Source of the DNA: Bacillota bacterium
Lineage (GTDB): Bacteria; Bacillota; Clostridia; Lachnospirales; Lachnospiraceae
Direction of reading: 5' to 3'
Assembly: GCA_023415055.1 (NCBI GenBank)
Contig: JAEZLZ010000103.1
Location: 56,763 to 120,762 of the forward strand
DNA: 64,000 nucleotides
Shown: positions 44,416-52,846 of the stretch, piece after piece
Layout: each line of letters starts with the position of its first letter
How positions within the stretch are numbered: the first letter of the stretch is position 1
Notes under the pieces: model-generated
Seen by the model: the letters and a program-made list of their open reading frames with translations, nothing else
Database searches by the model: none
What the model was told of the DNA's origin: nothing
Position numbers and translations under genes: made by a program

Positions 44416-46002
44416 TTACCTTCCAAACTCCGATAGCTCCAGACCTTTGTTGCGGTCAAGCGCCGTCTGGATGCTCCAATTATGAACAAACAGCAGCAGC
44501 GGGTTCCCCTTTAGGTCCTTCACCTTCTTCGTATCCGAAGACACACTTAATTTGCTGACATCGATATTTTTATTTTCAACCCAACGGATATATTCATAAG
44601 GAAGAGGCTCCATACGTATCTCCACGCCGTACTCAAAATCCAGTCGGAATTTTAATACATCGAACTGCAGTGTTCCCACCACACCTACGATAATCTCTTC
44701 CATACCGGTATTATACTCCTGGAATATCTGAATTGCACCTTCCTGTGCGATCTGGGAGATTCCCTTCAAAAACTGCTTTCGCTTCATGGTATCCACCTGT
44801 CGCACTTTTGCAAAATGCTCCGGTGAGAAAGTCGGAATTCCTTCATACATAAATTTCTGATCCGGCATACACAGCGTATCACCGATGGAGAAGATACCCG
44901 GATCAAAGACACCGATGATATCACCGGCATAAGCTTCTTCGATAATGGTACGTTCACTTGCCATCAGTTGCTGAGGTTGTGAAAGACGGATCTTCTTATT
45001 TCCCTGAACATGATTGACTTCCATACCGGCACTGAATTTACCGGAACAGATTCTCATAAAGGCAATTCGATCACGATGAGCCTTATTCATATTTGCCTGG
45101 ATCTTGAATACAAAGGCAGAAAATTCATTCTTCAGCGGATCAATTGCTCCTTCGCTGGAGGTCCTCGGTAACGGTGAGGTCGTCATGGACAGATACCGTT
45201 TCAGGAAAAATTCCACACCAAAGTTGGTAAGTGCCGAACCAAAGAATACCGGAGTAAGCTTACCGCTTAGTACCTGATCAATGTCAAATTCGCTGCTTGC
45301 GCCGTCAATCAACTCAATCTCTTCGGAAAGGATATCATGATTGTCTTTTCCAATCAATGCATCAAGACTGGGATCCCCTAATTCTACTTCTACAGTTTCG
45401 ACTTCCTTCATGCCATTGTGAGCCGCATAAAAGCGAGCAATATGCTTATTATCCCGGTCATAGACACCTTTAAAATTCTTTCCGGAGCCGATCGGCCAGT
45501 TAATCGGGCAGGTTCTGATTCCAAGTACCGTTTCGATCTCATCTAACAATTCAAAGGTATTCTTTGCTTCGCGATCCAGCTTATTTATAAAGGTAAAGAT
45601 CGGAATGCCTCGCATAACACATACCTTGAAAAGTTTCTTCGTCTGTGCCTCAACACCCTTGGAGGCATCAATCACCATGACTGCCGAATCGGCTGCCATC
45701 AGGGTACGATACGTATCCTCGGAGAAATCCTGATGTCCCGGGGTATCCAATATATTTATACAATAATCATCATAATTAAACTGCATTACAGATGAAGTCA
45801 CGGAGATACCACGCTGCTTCTCTATCTCCATCCAGTCAGAGACCGCATGTTTATCTGTCTTCTTTCCCTTCACAGAACCCGCTAAATTAATAGCTCCTCC
45901 ATACAGCAAAAGCTTCTCTGTCAAAGTTGTCTTGCCTGCATCCGGGTGGGAGATAATCGCAAAGGTCCTTCTTTTCTTTATTTCCTCGGTATAATTGCTC
46001 AA
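44416..46002 (-). CDS. prfC: Peptide chain release factor 3 (RF3)
   Basis: A translational GTPase that removes RF1/RF2 from the ribosome. The chosen start is TTG at 46002 (SNYTEEIKKRRTF), with GGAGG seven bases upstream; an in-frame ATG 78 bases earlier lacks a site. It has 528 residues, equal to E. coli RF3. The G motifs are visible: SHPDAGKTTLTEK (G1), RGISVTSSV (G2), DTPGHQDFSED (G3) and FINKLDRE (G4). It precedes smr. Confidence 0.97.
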   Translation of the reverse strand: MSNYTEEIKKRRTFAIISHPDAGKTTLTEKLLLYGGAINLAGSVKGKKTDKHAVSDWMEIEKQRGISVTSSVMQFNYDDYCINILDTPGHQDFSEDTYRTLMAADSAVMVIDASKGVEAQTKKLFKVCVMRGIPIFTFINKLDREAKNTFELLDEIETVLGIRTCPINWPIGSGKNFKGVYDRDNKHIARFYAAHNGMKEVETVEVELGDPSLDALIGKDNHDILSEEIELIDGASSEFDIDQVLSGKLTPVFFGSALTNFGVEFFLKRYLSMTTSPLPRTSSEGAIDPLKNEFSAFVFKIQANMNKAHRDRIAFMRICSGKFSAGMEVNHVQGNKKIRLSQPQQLMASERTIIEEAYAGDIIGVFDPGIFSIGDTLCMPDQKFMYEGIPTFSPEHFAKVRQVDTMKRKQFLKGISQIAQEGAIQIFQEYNTGMEEIIVGVVGTLQFDVLKFRLDFEYGVEIRMEPLPYEYIRWVENKNIDVSKLSVSSDTKKVKDLKGNPLLLFVHNWSIQTALDRNKGLELSEFGR

Positions 46003-46089
46003 TGTAAATCCTCCAAAATCCACTATCTTACTAAAAACATAAACCAATTCATCATAATATAAATGAAAGCGGATTGTCAAGGCATTTAG

Positions 46090-47805
46090 TTACAATTTTG
46101 CATCCCATCTGCCACAGAAGGGGTCCACCGGGGTGATACCCTTGAAATCGCTCCTCCCGAGTAGTTTATCTATCACCGCATTTATGTTACTCTCTTTGAA
46201 TTTATATGCATTGATAAAGGTTCTGACTCTGGGCACATCTAACAGATGATAGGGATTAGCAAAAGAGATGAATATCGTGGGGATCACACTCTGATAGATC
46301 GGACAATCCGCTCCCATTGGCTGTGCCCATTCGATACGAACTGTCGTCTGATTACTCTTCGTCGCCATATTACCTACATAGATCATCAGATCATATTGAT
46401 CAACCACATCCTGATATTTTCGAAGCATTCCTTCATAACCCTGTGCTGCCTGGAAGATATCTGCGATAAACCCCTCTCGCTCCAGCGCATCCTTCATTAT
46501 TCCCGCGATATCCTCATCACCGCCTCCAAATGCACTTTCGCCCGAGGTGATCGGATAGATCAGTATGCGCTTATGCTTTTCCTTATGGATCGGCAGAAGC
46601 TTCTGGGTATCCTTAATAAGCGTTATTGCCCGGTCCGCACAATCAAGCTCGATGCTCTTATGTTCTTCACAACCTACGATTCTTCTTGCCTCCTCCGGCT
46701 TTACAAAGATGCTGCCATCTGCCTTCTTCTCCGGCAACCGCAAAGTGGCCTTCAATCCGAGAATTCGGGCTACCGCTTCGTTCAGTCTCTGTGGCGTGAT
46801 CGTTCCATCCTCCACTCCCGCTGTCATATAAGCATAATCCTCCTCCAGATTTTTCGTGAAGAGGAATACGTCGCAGCCTGCGGCAATGGTATAAGGTACA
46901 GCTTTATTTCGCGGCATCGGAATCGCAAAGCCTGCCATGGTAGTAGCATCTGTTACGATCAGGCCATTAAAGCCCAGTTTGTCCCGTAATAGACCATTGA
47001 TCAATTCCGGTGCCAGGGTCGCCGGCATAATATCCTCGTCTTTGATCCCGGGACATAACCTACGACTATAAGCCGGCTGCATAATATGTCCGATCATTAC
47101 CGTCAATGCTCCTGCATCAATACAAGCCTGATAAGCTTCACCATAGGACTTATCCCATTCCTCACAGGATAAATCGTTACTGCTGGTGACCAGATGCTGA
47201 TCCCGTTCATCCACACCATCTCCCGGGAAATGCTTGATGGATACTGCCATGCCCAGTCCCTGTGCAGCCCTTGTGTATTCCACTCCGCAATCCTTTACCA
47301 GCTTATCTTCCGAACCGAATAATCTGGTCGCCATAATCGGATTCCGGAAGTTCTTATCAATATCGATTACAGGGGCAAAAGCCCAGTTCGCACCCACTGC
47401 CAGGCCCTCTCTTGCACATACATAACCTTGTTTCCCCGCAAACTCCGGTTGATTTGTGGCTCCAATCTGAAGATTCGGACCTATGTTAGTTCCTTCTTCG
47501 ATTAAACCGTCCCCACCGGCTTCGAAGTTAGCAGCAATCAGCAATGGGATCTTTGACTCTTTCTGAAGGAAATTGGTCATATCGCATACCTCCTCTAAAG
47601 GCATTCTGCGACCCATAATTCCCCCGATCTGATAATTGTGTGACAGATTGGACAGATAGCCGTGATCCCCGGTATAGCTAATCAGGCAAAACAACTGTCC
47701 GATCTTTTCCCTCGTTGTCAGACTGTTTAGTGTCTCCATAACCCAACCCATCTGCATATCATTTAGGTAAAAGGGCTTCTCTTTTAAGAAATCATAATTC
47801 ATCAT
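46090..47805 (-). CDS. GH3 family glycosidase (NagZ-like beta-N-acetylhexosaminidase)
   Basis: A 571-residue enzyme without a signal peptide. The GH3 TIM barrel (1-355) shows FAPVIDI, KHFPGDGVDERDQH (the NagZ-type His/Asp loop, with Asp where KHFPGHG usually has His) and the nucleophile Asp in LIVTDATTM. A C-terminal ~200-residue alpha/beta domain follows, absent from short NagZ but present in longer GH3 enzymes. It probably trims N-acetylglucosamine from muropeptides or chito-oligosaccharides. Substrate identity is inferred. The start is ATG at 47805 after GGAGG. Confidence 0.9.
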   Translation of the reverse strand: MMNYDFLKEKPFYLNDMQMGWVMETLNSLTTREKIGQLFCLISYTGDHGYLSNLSHNYQIGGIMGRRMPLEEVCDMTNFLQKESKIPLLIAANFEAGGDGLIEEGTNIGPNLQIGATNQPEFAGKQGYVCAREGLAVGANWAFAPVIDIDKNFRNPIMATRLFGSEDKLVKDCGVEYTRAAQGLGMAVSIKHFPGDGVDERDQHLVTSSNDLSCEEWDKSYGEAYQACIDAGALTVMIGHIMQPAYSRRLCPGIKDEDIMPATLAPELINGLLRDKLGFNGLIVTDATTMAGFAIPMPRNKAVPYTIAAGCDVFLFTKNLEEDYAYMTAGVEDGTITPQRLNEAVARILGLKATLRLPEKKADGSIFVKPEEARRIVGCEEHKSIELDCADRAITLIKDTQKLLPIHKEKHKRILIYPITSGESAFGGGDEDIAGIMKDALEREGFIADIFQAAQGYEGMLRKYQDVVDQYDLMIYVGNMATKSNQTTVRIEWAQPMGADCPIYQSVIPTIFISFANPYHLLDVPRVRTFINAYKFKESNINAVIDKLLGRSDFKGITPVDPFCGRWDAKL

Positions 47806-47960
47806 CGGTAAAACCTCCTGAATTCATTCTATATAGCCTTCCTATTCTTATATTTTAACCTTTTCGCTAAGTTCAAACAAGACTGCCTGTTATGATCTTT
47901 GTGAATTTAACTGCTTTGTTTTGTGTTTCTTATAGTACAGGACATATTTTCTTATAAAGT

Positions 47961-47990
47961 AAAAAGGGTTTTGCACTTTCACAAAACCCT
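47961..47990 (-). terminator. Terminator of the Ig-like protein gene
   Basis: AGGGTTTTG (47965-47973) pairs with CAAAACCCT (47982-47990) around an 8-base loop. On the minus strand it is followed by TTTTTACTTT. Confidence 0.85.
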
Positions 47991-48017
47991 GAATACGATT
48001 TAAATCTTATACTATTA

Positions 48018-48581
48018 TTATTTTACCTCAGTGACCTCAGTAATCTTTGCTGTGATTCCAAGCATCTTGAGATATTGTATCAGGTATGATTGCAATGCAG
48101 AAGTAAACTCTCCCTGTAAGGTTGCCTCCAAACCGATACGATATGTAATTCCTTCCGCTTCCTCTACCGGCTTCGATTTGGGGTCCTCTTCGGTAATAAA
48201 ATCGAAAGTATAAGCCTTCTTTAGGTTATTACCTGCACTGTCCTTCACTGCTCCCGCAGGTACACTAATCGTATAATTCGTATTATAAGCAAGTTTATCT
48301 TTCGGTGTTATAACAAGCAAATTATCCTTTAACTCAAAGGTATAAGCAATTGTCTTTCCCAAGACCGTAGTGATACTGATCGAATCAAATGCTTTACTCT
48401 TCTTAATGTTCTCGGAAAAGCGCAGTACTATCTCATTTTCTCTCATCACATCGGTTGCCTTATCCACAGGACTCGTCTTTGTTATCACAGGTGCTTTCGT
48501 ATCCTTTGCTGCCGCATAAGCCGGAGTTGCCATACTGATTAATAAAACAGCTACACAAATAATCGAGATAATTTTTTTCAT
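48018..48581 (-). CDS. Secreted protein with bacterial Ig-like (Big_5/SbsA-type) domain
   Basis: A 187-residue exported protein. The start is taken as the second ATG (48581) because it suits the GAGGG site. A signal peptide (KKIISIICVAVLLISMATPAYA) is visible, with cleavage after AYA. Residues about 28-125 form one Big_5 domain: TKAPVITKTSPVDKATDV, then FSENI and DSAGNNLKKAYTFDF are typical. The C-terminal 50 residues (GLEATLQGEFTSALQSYLIQYL) are unrelated. It has no cell-wall anchor motif. Function is unknown; such domains often mediate carbohydrate or surface contacts. Confidence 0.8.
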   Translation of the reverse strand: MKKIISIICVAVLLISMATPAYAAAKDTKAPVITKTSPVDKATDVMRENEIVLRFSENIKKSKAFDSISITTVLGKTIAYTFELKDNLLVITPKDKLAYNTNYTISVPAGAVKDSAGNNLKKAYTFDFITEEDPKSKPVEEAEGITYRIGLEATLQGEFTSALQSYLIQYLKMLGITAKITEVTEVK

Positions 48582-48741
48582 CATATTCCCTCTTTCTACT
48601 AAACAATAGCATCTAGAATCCGAACATTCATCACATACCGGCTCTTAAACTCCAGTATGTTTGTCTATTCGTATTATAACAATATATGAATTAAGCTGTC
48701 AAACATTACTATACAATAGTTACTCTGACCAAGACCTCGGA

Positions 48742-49698
48742 TTATCTTCTTCTTACCACGCTGACTCCTGTATTAATAACTCTTGGTCCTGTATCCAAAC
48801 CCTTCAATGCAGCAAAAGCCTCCGCAACCCCAAGATACCCCATGGTATAAGGATTCTGTGCTATGGTCGCCTTCAGACTTCCATCCCGAAGTAGCTCCAG
48901 AATCTCGTTTGATTTATCAAACCCCACTCCTATCACTTCCTTTTTACTCGATCGAATTGCCCTACCCACTCCGACTGTGGAGCCTTCGTTGGTACCAAAT
49001 AATCCCACTAGATCGGGGTAGTTCATCATCATCATTGTAGCAGCTTCCTCCGATGCTTGCGGATCGCCGTTTTCATAATCTGCTGGGACCAGGATATATC
49101 TTCCATCCTGCCGAATGGCTTCACGAAAGCCTGCTTCTCTTTTTACTATAGAATCAGTAACCTCATTTACACCGATAATACCAAGTCTTCCACTCCGTAT
49201 TCCTAATTCATTCAGTTCATAAATCATCGCCTTACCTGCCTCCATTCCGGCACTATAATTATCTGTAGATAAGGTTGTGACTGCCTCCTCATAGGCAGGA
49301 GTATCAACGTAGATAATTTTCACTCCCTGTGCCTTTGCGTCCTCGATCACACTGGACATAAGAATCGGATCATTCACTGCAATCAGAATCGCATTAGCTC
49401 CTGCTTCTATCGCTTGATTTAATAACTCTATTTGCATCTTTGTATCCTTCGACTTCGGAGCTACCCAGTGATAGCTCACTCCGAGAAACCCAGCCATATC
49501 GAAGGCTCCTTTATTGATATCAGCCCAGTGCTGGTCTGTTTTATCAATTGTTACCAGATAAATATCATAAATCTGATTCACCGAGGCAGGAATAACTTCC
49601 CGGCTTCTATGTTCTCTATAATCAATCAGCACAAGAAATAACAATGTGATTATAACCATGAAAAGATCCGCCATAATCGTTTCCTTTTTTATACTCAT
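48742..49698 (-). CDS. Orphan sugar-binding-protein-like (Peripla_BP_4) protein, membrane-anchored
   Basis: A 318-residue protein with an N-terminal signal-anchor (ADLFMVIITLLFLVLIDY) instead of a lipobox. It then has a complete type-I periplasmic binding fold: IYLVTIDKTDQHWADINKGA, NQAIEAGANAILIAVNDP, LFGTNEGSTVGVGRAI. This is the RbsB-like ligand-sensing type. No permease or ATPase gene lies nearby, so it may be a sensor for a partner elsewhere, or an importer component that lost its partners. Start ATG at 49698. Moderate certainty on fold, low on role. Confidence 0.75.
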   Translation of the reverse strand: MSIKKETIMADLFMVIITLLFLVLIDYREHRSREVIPASVNQIYDIYLVTIDKTDQHWADINKGAFDMAGFLGVSYHWVAPKSKDTKMQIELLNQAIEAGANAILIAVNDPILMSSVIEDAKAQGVKIIYVDTPAYEEAVTTLSTDNYSAGMEAGKAMIYELNELGIRSGRLGIIGVNEVTDSIVKREAGFREAIRQDGRYILVPADYENGDPQASEEAATMMMMNYPDLVGLFGTNEGSTVGVGRAIRSSKKEVIGVGFDKSNEILELLRDGSLKATIAQNPYTMGYLGVAEAFAALKGLDTGPRVINTGVSVVRRR

Positions 49699-49866
49699 AC
49701 AGATCCTGCCCCATTTCTAATGATTACCGATTTATCCCGTTTCTATAGCATATTCCGATCATAAGTGAAATAGATTACTTATTTTATTCTCCTACTCACT
49801 TCTATGTCTGCAGTATCTGCCAGATACTGTAGTTAAAGAATTGCATATACCTCTTGGGGATAGGTT

Positions 49867-49948
49867 ATAAAAAGAAGGTAATATACTCTCTTTGGTAAAG
49901 AATTGCACTGGGCAGTTTCTTCACTTTCAGGTGTATATTACCTTCTTT
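49867..49948 (-). terminator. Terminator of the guanine deaminase gene
   Basis: AAAGAAGGTAATATA (49871-49885) is the exact complement of 49934-49948, and further pairing is present in the loop. On the minus strand it is followed by TTTATAACC. The remaining bases between 49699 and 50032 hold no gene I can see. Confidence 0.85.
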
Positions 49949-50032
49949 ATAAGTGTATCTGTAACGCTAGGTTCAAACTCTAATAGGGGTTGACAAAATA
50001 AATATTACAAATATCAGTACATTTCCTATAAA

Positions 50033-51307
50033 TTACCAAATTCTATTACCTGCAACGTATTTACTTACCAGATTGCGGTCGTCTGACAGATAGACTACTC
50101 GTTCCAGTCTCTGCTTCAAAGTCAATGGCTGAGGATGAGGCAGAGAGGAATCACTAATCACGACGGCATCAAATTCATATCCTTCTTCAAAACTTCCTAC
50201 CTTACCGAAGAATTCTCCGCCTCCCTTGGTGCCTAGATAGAAGGCCTCATCGATTGATAATGGAGTCAGACTCTGATCCTTTAACCGCCATAATAATTTT
50301 GATACCTTAATAGCCTCAGTCATCATCTTAAAGATGGAAAGGGAATCTCCTGCTGCCACATCACTGCCTAGACCCATCCTCAGTTCCTTGTTAAGATAAT
50401 CTCTTACAGGTGCAATGCCGGAGGACAGATTCATATTCGAATCCGGACAATGAGCGATAAAGACCTGATTCTGCTTAGCAAGTATCGTCTCTTCCTCGGT
50501 TAAGTAGATGCAATGTGCCATAATCGTTGGGACAGTTCCACCGAATAAACCGTATTCATTATAGGCATCCGCATAACCTGCCGTACTGGGAAAAAGCTCT
50601 TTTACGAATTCGATCTCCAACAGATTCTCAGATAAATGAGATTGTACCGGAAGATCCTCCTCACGGCAGATTACAGACAATTCGGTCAGTAAATCCTCCG
50701 TACAGGAAGGGAGGAATCTTGGGGTAATTATCGGAGTGACATTATTATATTTTGTCCTGCAGGTCTCAAGCCAAAGCCTTGTGTCCTTCAGAGACTGCTC
50801 ACTGTCTTCACACAGAACCTGTGGGCAGTTACGGTTCATATTAACCTTACCAACCATACACTTTAATCCTGTCTTCTCCAACAAATCCATCAGCAGTACT
50901 GTACCGTTGACATGAATCGTACCGAAGATGCACGCTCTTGTTGTTGCACTTTTCAGCAAATCGTTAACAAATATTGTATAAGCCCGGTTCGCATATTCCG
51001 GATCGGAATATTTAGCTTCCTCCGGGAAGGTATTAAACTCCAGCCATTTTAACAATTCCATATCCATACCCAGGCTTCGGATGGCGTATTGAGGTGCATG
51101 GGTATGCAGATCAACCAGTCCCGGTATAATCAAATTATCCTCATAATCCGTAAGGGGAAGCTGGTTGTATTGCTCTGGAAGTGTCTCATAAACACCTGCA
51201 ACCTTCCCTTCTTCACAAACCAGATATCCATTTGGAACACAAACGAGCTCCTTTGGACTCCTCGAATACACGATATTTCCTTTTAAAGCAAATGATTTTA
51301 TATCCAT
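50033..51307 (-). CDS. guaD: Guanine deaminase (amidohydrolase)
   Basis: Converts guanine to xanthine in purine salvage/catabolism. A 424-residue amidohydrolase. DLHTHAPQYAIRSLG holds the first metal-binding HxH, SHLSENLLEIEFVKE and MAHCIYLTEEE give two further His ligands, and MGLGSDVAAGDSL provides the Asp. IAHCPDSNMNLSSGIAPV is the guanine-deaminase sequence. The ATG follows AAAGGTG. It is not linked to other purine genes, and the short upstream region has no purine-riboswitch match. Confidence 0.92.
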   Translation of the reverse strand: MDIKSFALKGNIVYSRSPKELVCVPNGYLVCEEGKVAGVYETLPEQYNQLPLTDYEDNLIIPGLVDLHTHAPQYAIRSLGMDMELLKWLEFNTFPEEAKYSDPEYANRAYTIFVNDLLKSATTRACIFGTIHVNGTVLLMDLLEKTGLKCMVGKVNMNRNCPQVLCEDSEQSLKDTRLWLETCRTKYNNVTPIITPRFLPSCTEDLLTELSVICREEDLPVQSHLSENLLEIEFVKELFPSTAGYADAYNEYGLFGGTVPTIMAHCIYLTEEETILAKQNQVFIAHCPDSNMNLSSGIAPVRDYLNKELRMGLGSDVAAGDSLSIFKMMTEAIKVSKLLWRLKDQSLTPLSIDEAFYLGTKGGGEFFGKVGSFEEGYEFDAVVISDSSLPHPQPLTLKQRLERVVYLSDDRNLVSKYVAGNRIW

Positions 51308-51394
51308 CGAACCACACCTTTCTTATATATCTTCATAATACTATGATCATATTAATTAGTCAATTATGCAAACAATACCACCGGCTGTCTGCAA

Positions 51395-52675
51395 TTATAG
51401 ATTGAGAACTGCACTTAGTGTAAACGTACTCTCCCCCTTATCAAACCGTATCGTTCCCGAATATTGTTTTATCGTATAAATCATGCTCTTAATCCCATTT
51501 CCTCCTCCCTGTTTTCCCGAAACAGGCACCCCATCCCGAAAAAGGATTTCCTCCGAACAGGAATTCTTAATTCCAATAGACAAACAATGATTAGTATAGT
51601 CCGCATGAACCAAGATAAACCTTTTCTGTTCTTTTGGGAGGCATAGACATCCGGAATATGCATTCTCCAGTGCATTAGCAAAAAAAGTTGCTAATTCCAT
51701 TGAATCTATCTTCAAGACAGACGGTATCTCTGTCTTAAAATCAATATCAATTCCTGCATTTCTGGATCGTTCTGCCCAAAGACATAAAATACCGTTCACC
51801 GAAGTATGATGGCAATATTCCTTCTGCAATATCTCATCCATACTATACTGTTCCTTCAGGTAAAGTAGTGCTGTTGCAGTTTCACCTCCTTCCAGAAGTT
51901 CTATCATATTATTCATATGAAAGCGCAGATCATGCCATCGCCGGTTTGACTTCTCTGCTTCTTCCTTCTGTCGTTCAAACATTTCCCACTGAGCCTTTGT
52001 TTGCAACGAGAGAATCCTCTGTTGCTCCTGAATAAAATTTTTATCATACAATTGCGAAAAGATATAATAAAAAGTAAAAAACATCATAAACAGAATGAAA
52101 ATAACCGTACTTCCGTATAATAAGGTCCACAAATTTCTGACGCTAAAGCCATATCGGCTATATTGATAATACATCGCGGCAGTCCCTAACGCTGGTAGAA
52201 TACAAAACATTCCCCAGCCACTCGTAATCTCCTGTTGCAACAGCTGGTATTTATCGCGAACTGTTTTGTGAATAAGAAGGATTGTAGGAGCAAAGAGAAG
52301 AATACGAGCCAAATTATATAGCATATATTTTCCGTCAAAAGCATCGATAATCCAAAGTGCTAAAAAGGAAACGGAAAAGCTGACAAAGATGGTACATAAT
52401 ATGGTATACCAGGCTCTTTGATCGCGGTATTGTGACAAGTAAAAAAATACAAAAATTGCCGGTAAGTCCATAGTAAAAAAATACCATTTTACATAGATCT
52501 GTAATCCGAATATAAGGATGATCGGTATATTTAGAAGCAATTGAAGCAGCAGTTCGAAACAGAGTATGAGCCGAAGTTTTTTTCCATGGATACGTAATTT
52601 TCCCATATCAATGGCTATAATCTGAGCTGTAATCAGTGTGATCAAAGGAACCATTGCCATACCTATCTGCTCCAT
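51395..52675 (-). CDS. Orphan GHKL-type sensor histidine kinase (AgrC-like)
   Basis: A 426-residue membrane kinase. The start is the ATG at 52675, after AAGGAGG; a GTG just upstream is possible. Six or seven helices fill residues 5-205, a coiled segment spans about 215-245, the phospho-acceptor His is in RRWHDLRFHMNN, and a C-terminal GHKL ATPase follows (ATFFANALENA as the N-box, GGGNGIKSMI as the G-box). This layout fits peptide-sensing quorum kinases. No response regulator is next to it on either side. Confidence 0.85.
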   Translation of the reverse strand: MEQIGMAMVPLITLITAQIIAIDMGKLRIHGKKLRLILCFELLLQLLLNIPIILIFGLQIYVKWYFFTMDLPAIFVFFYLSQYRDQRAWYTILCTIFVSFSVSFLALWIIDAFDGKYMLYNLARILLFAPTILLIHKTVRDKYQLLQQEITSGWGMFCILPALGTAAMYYQYSRYGFSVRNLWTLLYGSTVIFILFMMFFTFYYIFSQLYDKNFIQEQQRILSLQTKAQWEMFERQKEEAEKSNRRWHDLRFHMNNMIELLEGGETATALLYLKEQYSMDEILQKEYCHHTSVNGILCLWAERSRNAGIDIDFKTEIPSVLKIDSMELATFFANALENAYSGCLCLPKEQKRFILVHADYTNHCLSIGIKNSCSEEILFRDGVPVSGKQGGGNGIKSMIYTIKQYSGTIRFDKGESTFTLSAVLNL

Positions 52676-52780
52676 CACTTATCCTCCTTTGCACTTTTCT
52701 ACCGGTACCCATCAATACTATTTTACAATAAAATATATAAAATTTCTATCAAATTAAATAAAATTTCGTGTAAAAATCAC

Positions 52781-52826
52781 AAAATGCCCCGGATTCACTT
52801 CTCTAAACGAAAGTGAATCCGGGGCA
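52781..52826 (-). terminator. Terminator of the P-type ATPase gene
   Basis: TGCCCCGGATTCACTT (52785-52800) pairs perfectly with 52811-52826 (16-bp stem, 10-base loop). On the minus strand it is followed by TTTTGTGA. It lies 20 bases after the ATPase stop. Confidence 0.9.
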
Positions 52827-52846
52827 CTCACATTAATGCAATCTTA

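Noticed and set aside
46246..46989. 247-residue open frame on the plus strand
   Set aside because: It is antisense to the GH3 gene, which has clear catalytic motifs.
51308..51394. Possible purine riboswitch before guanine deaminase
   Set aside because: The 87-base gap is too short and lacks the purine-aptamer core.
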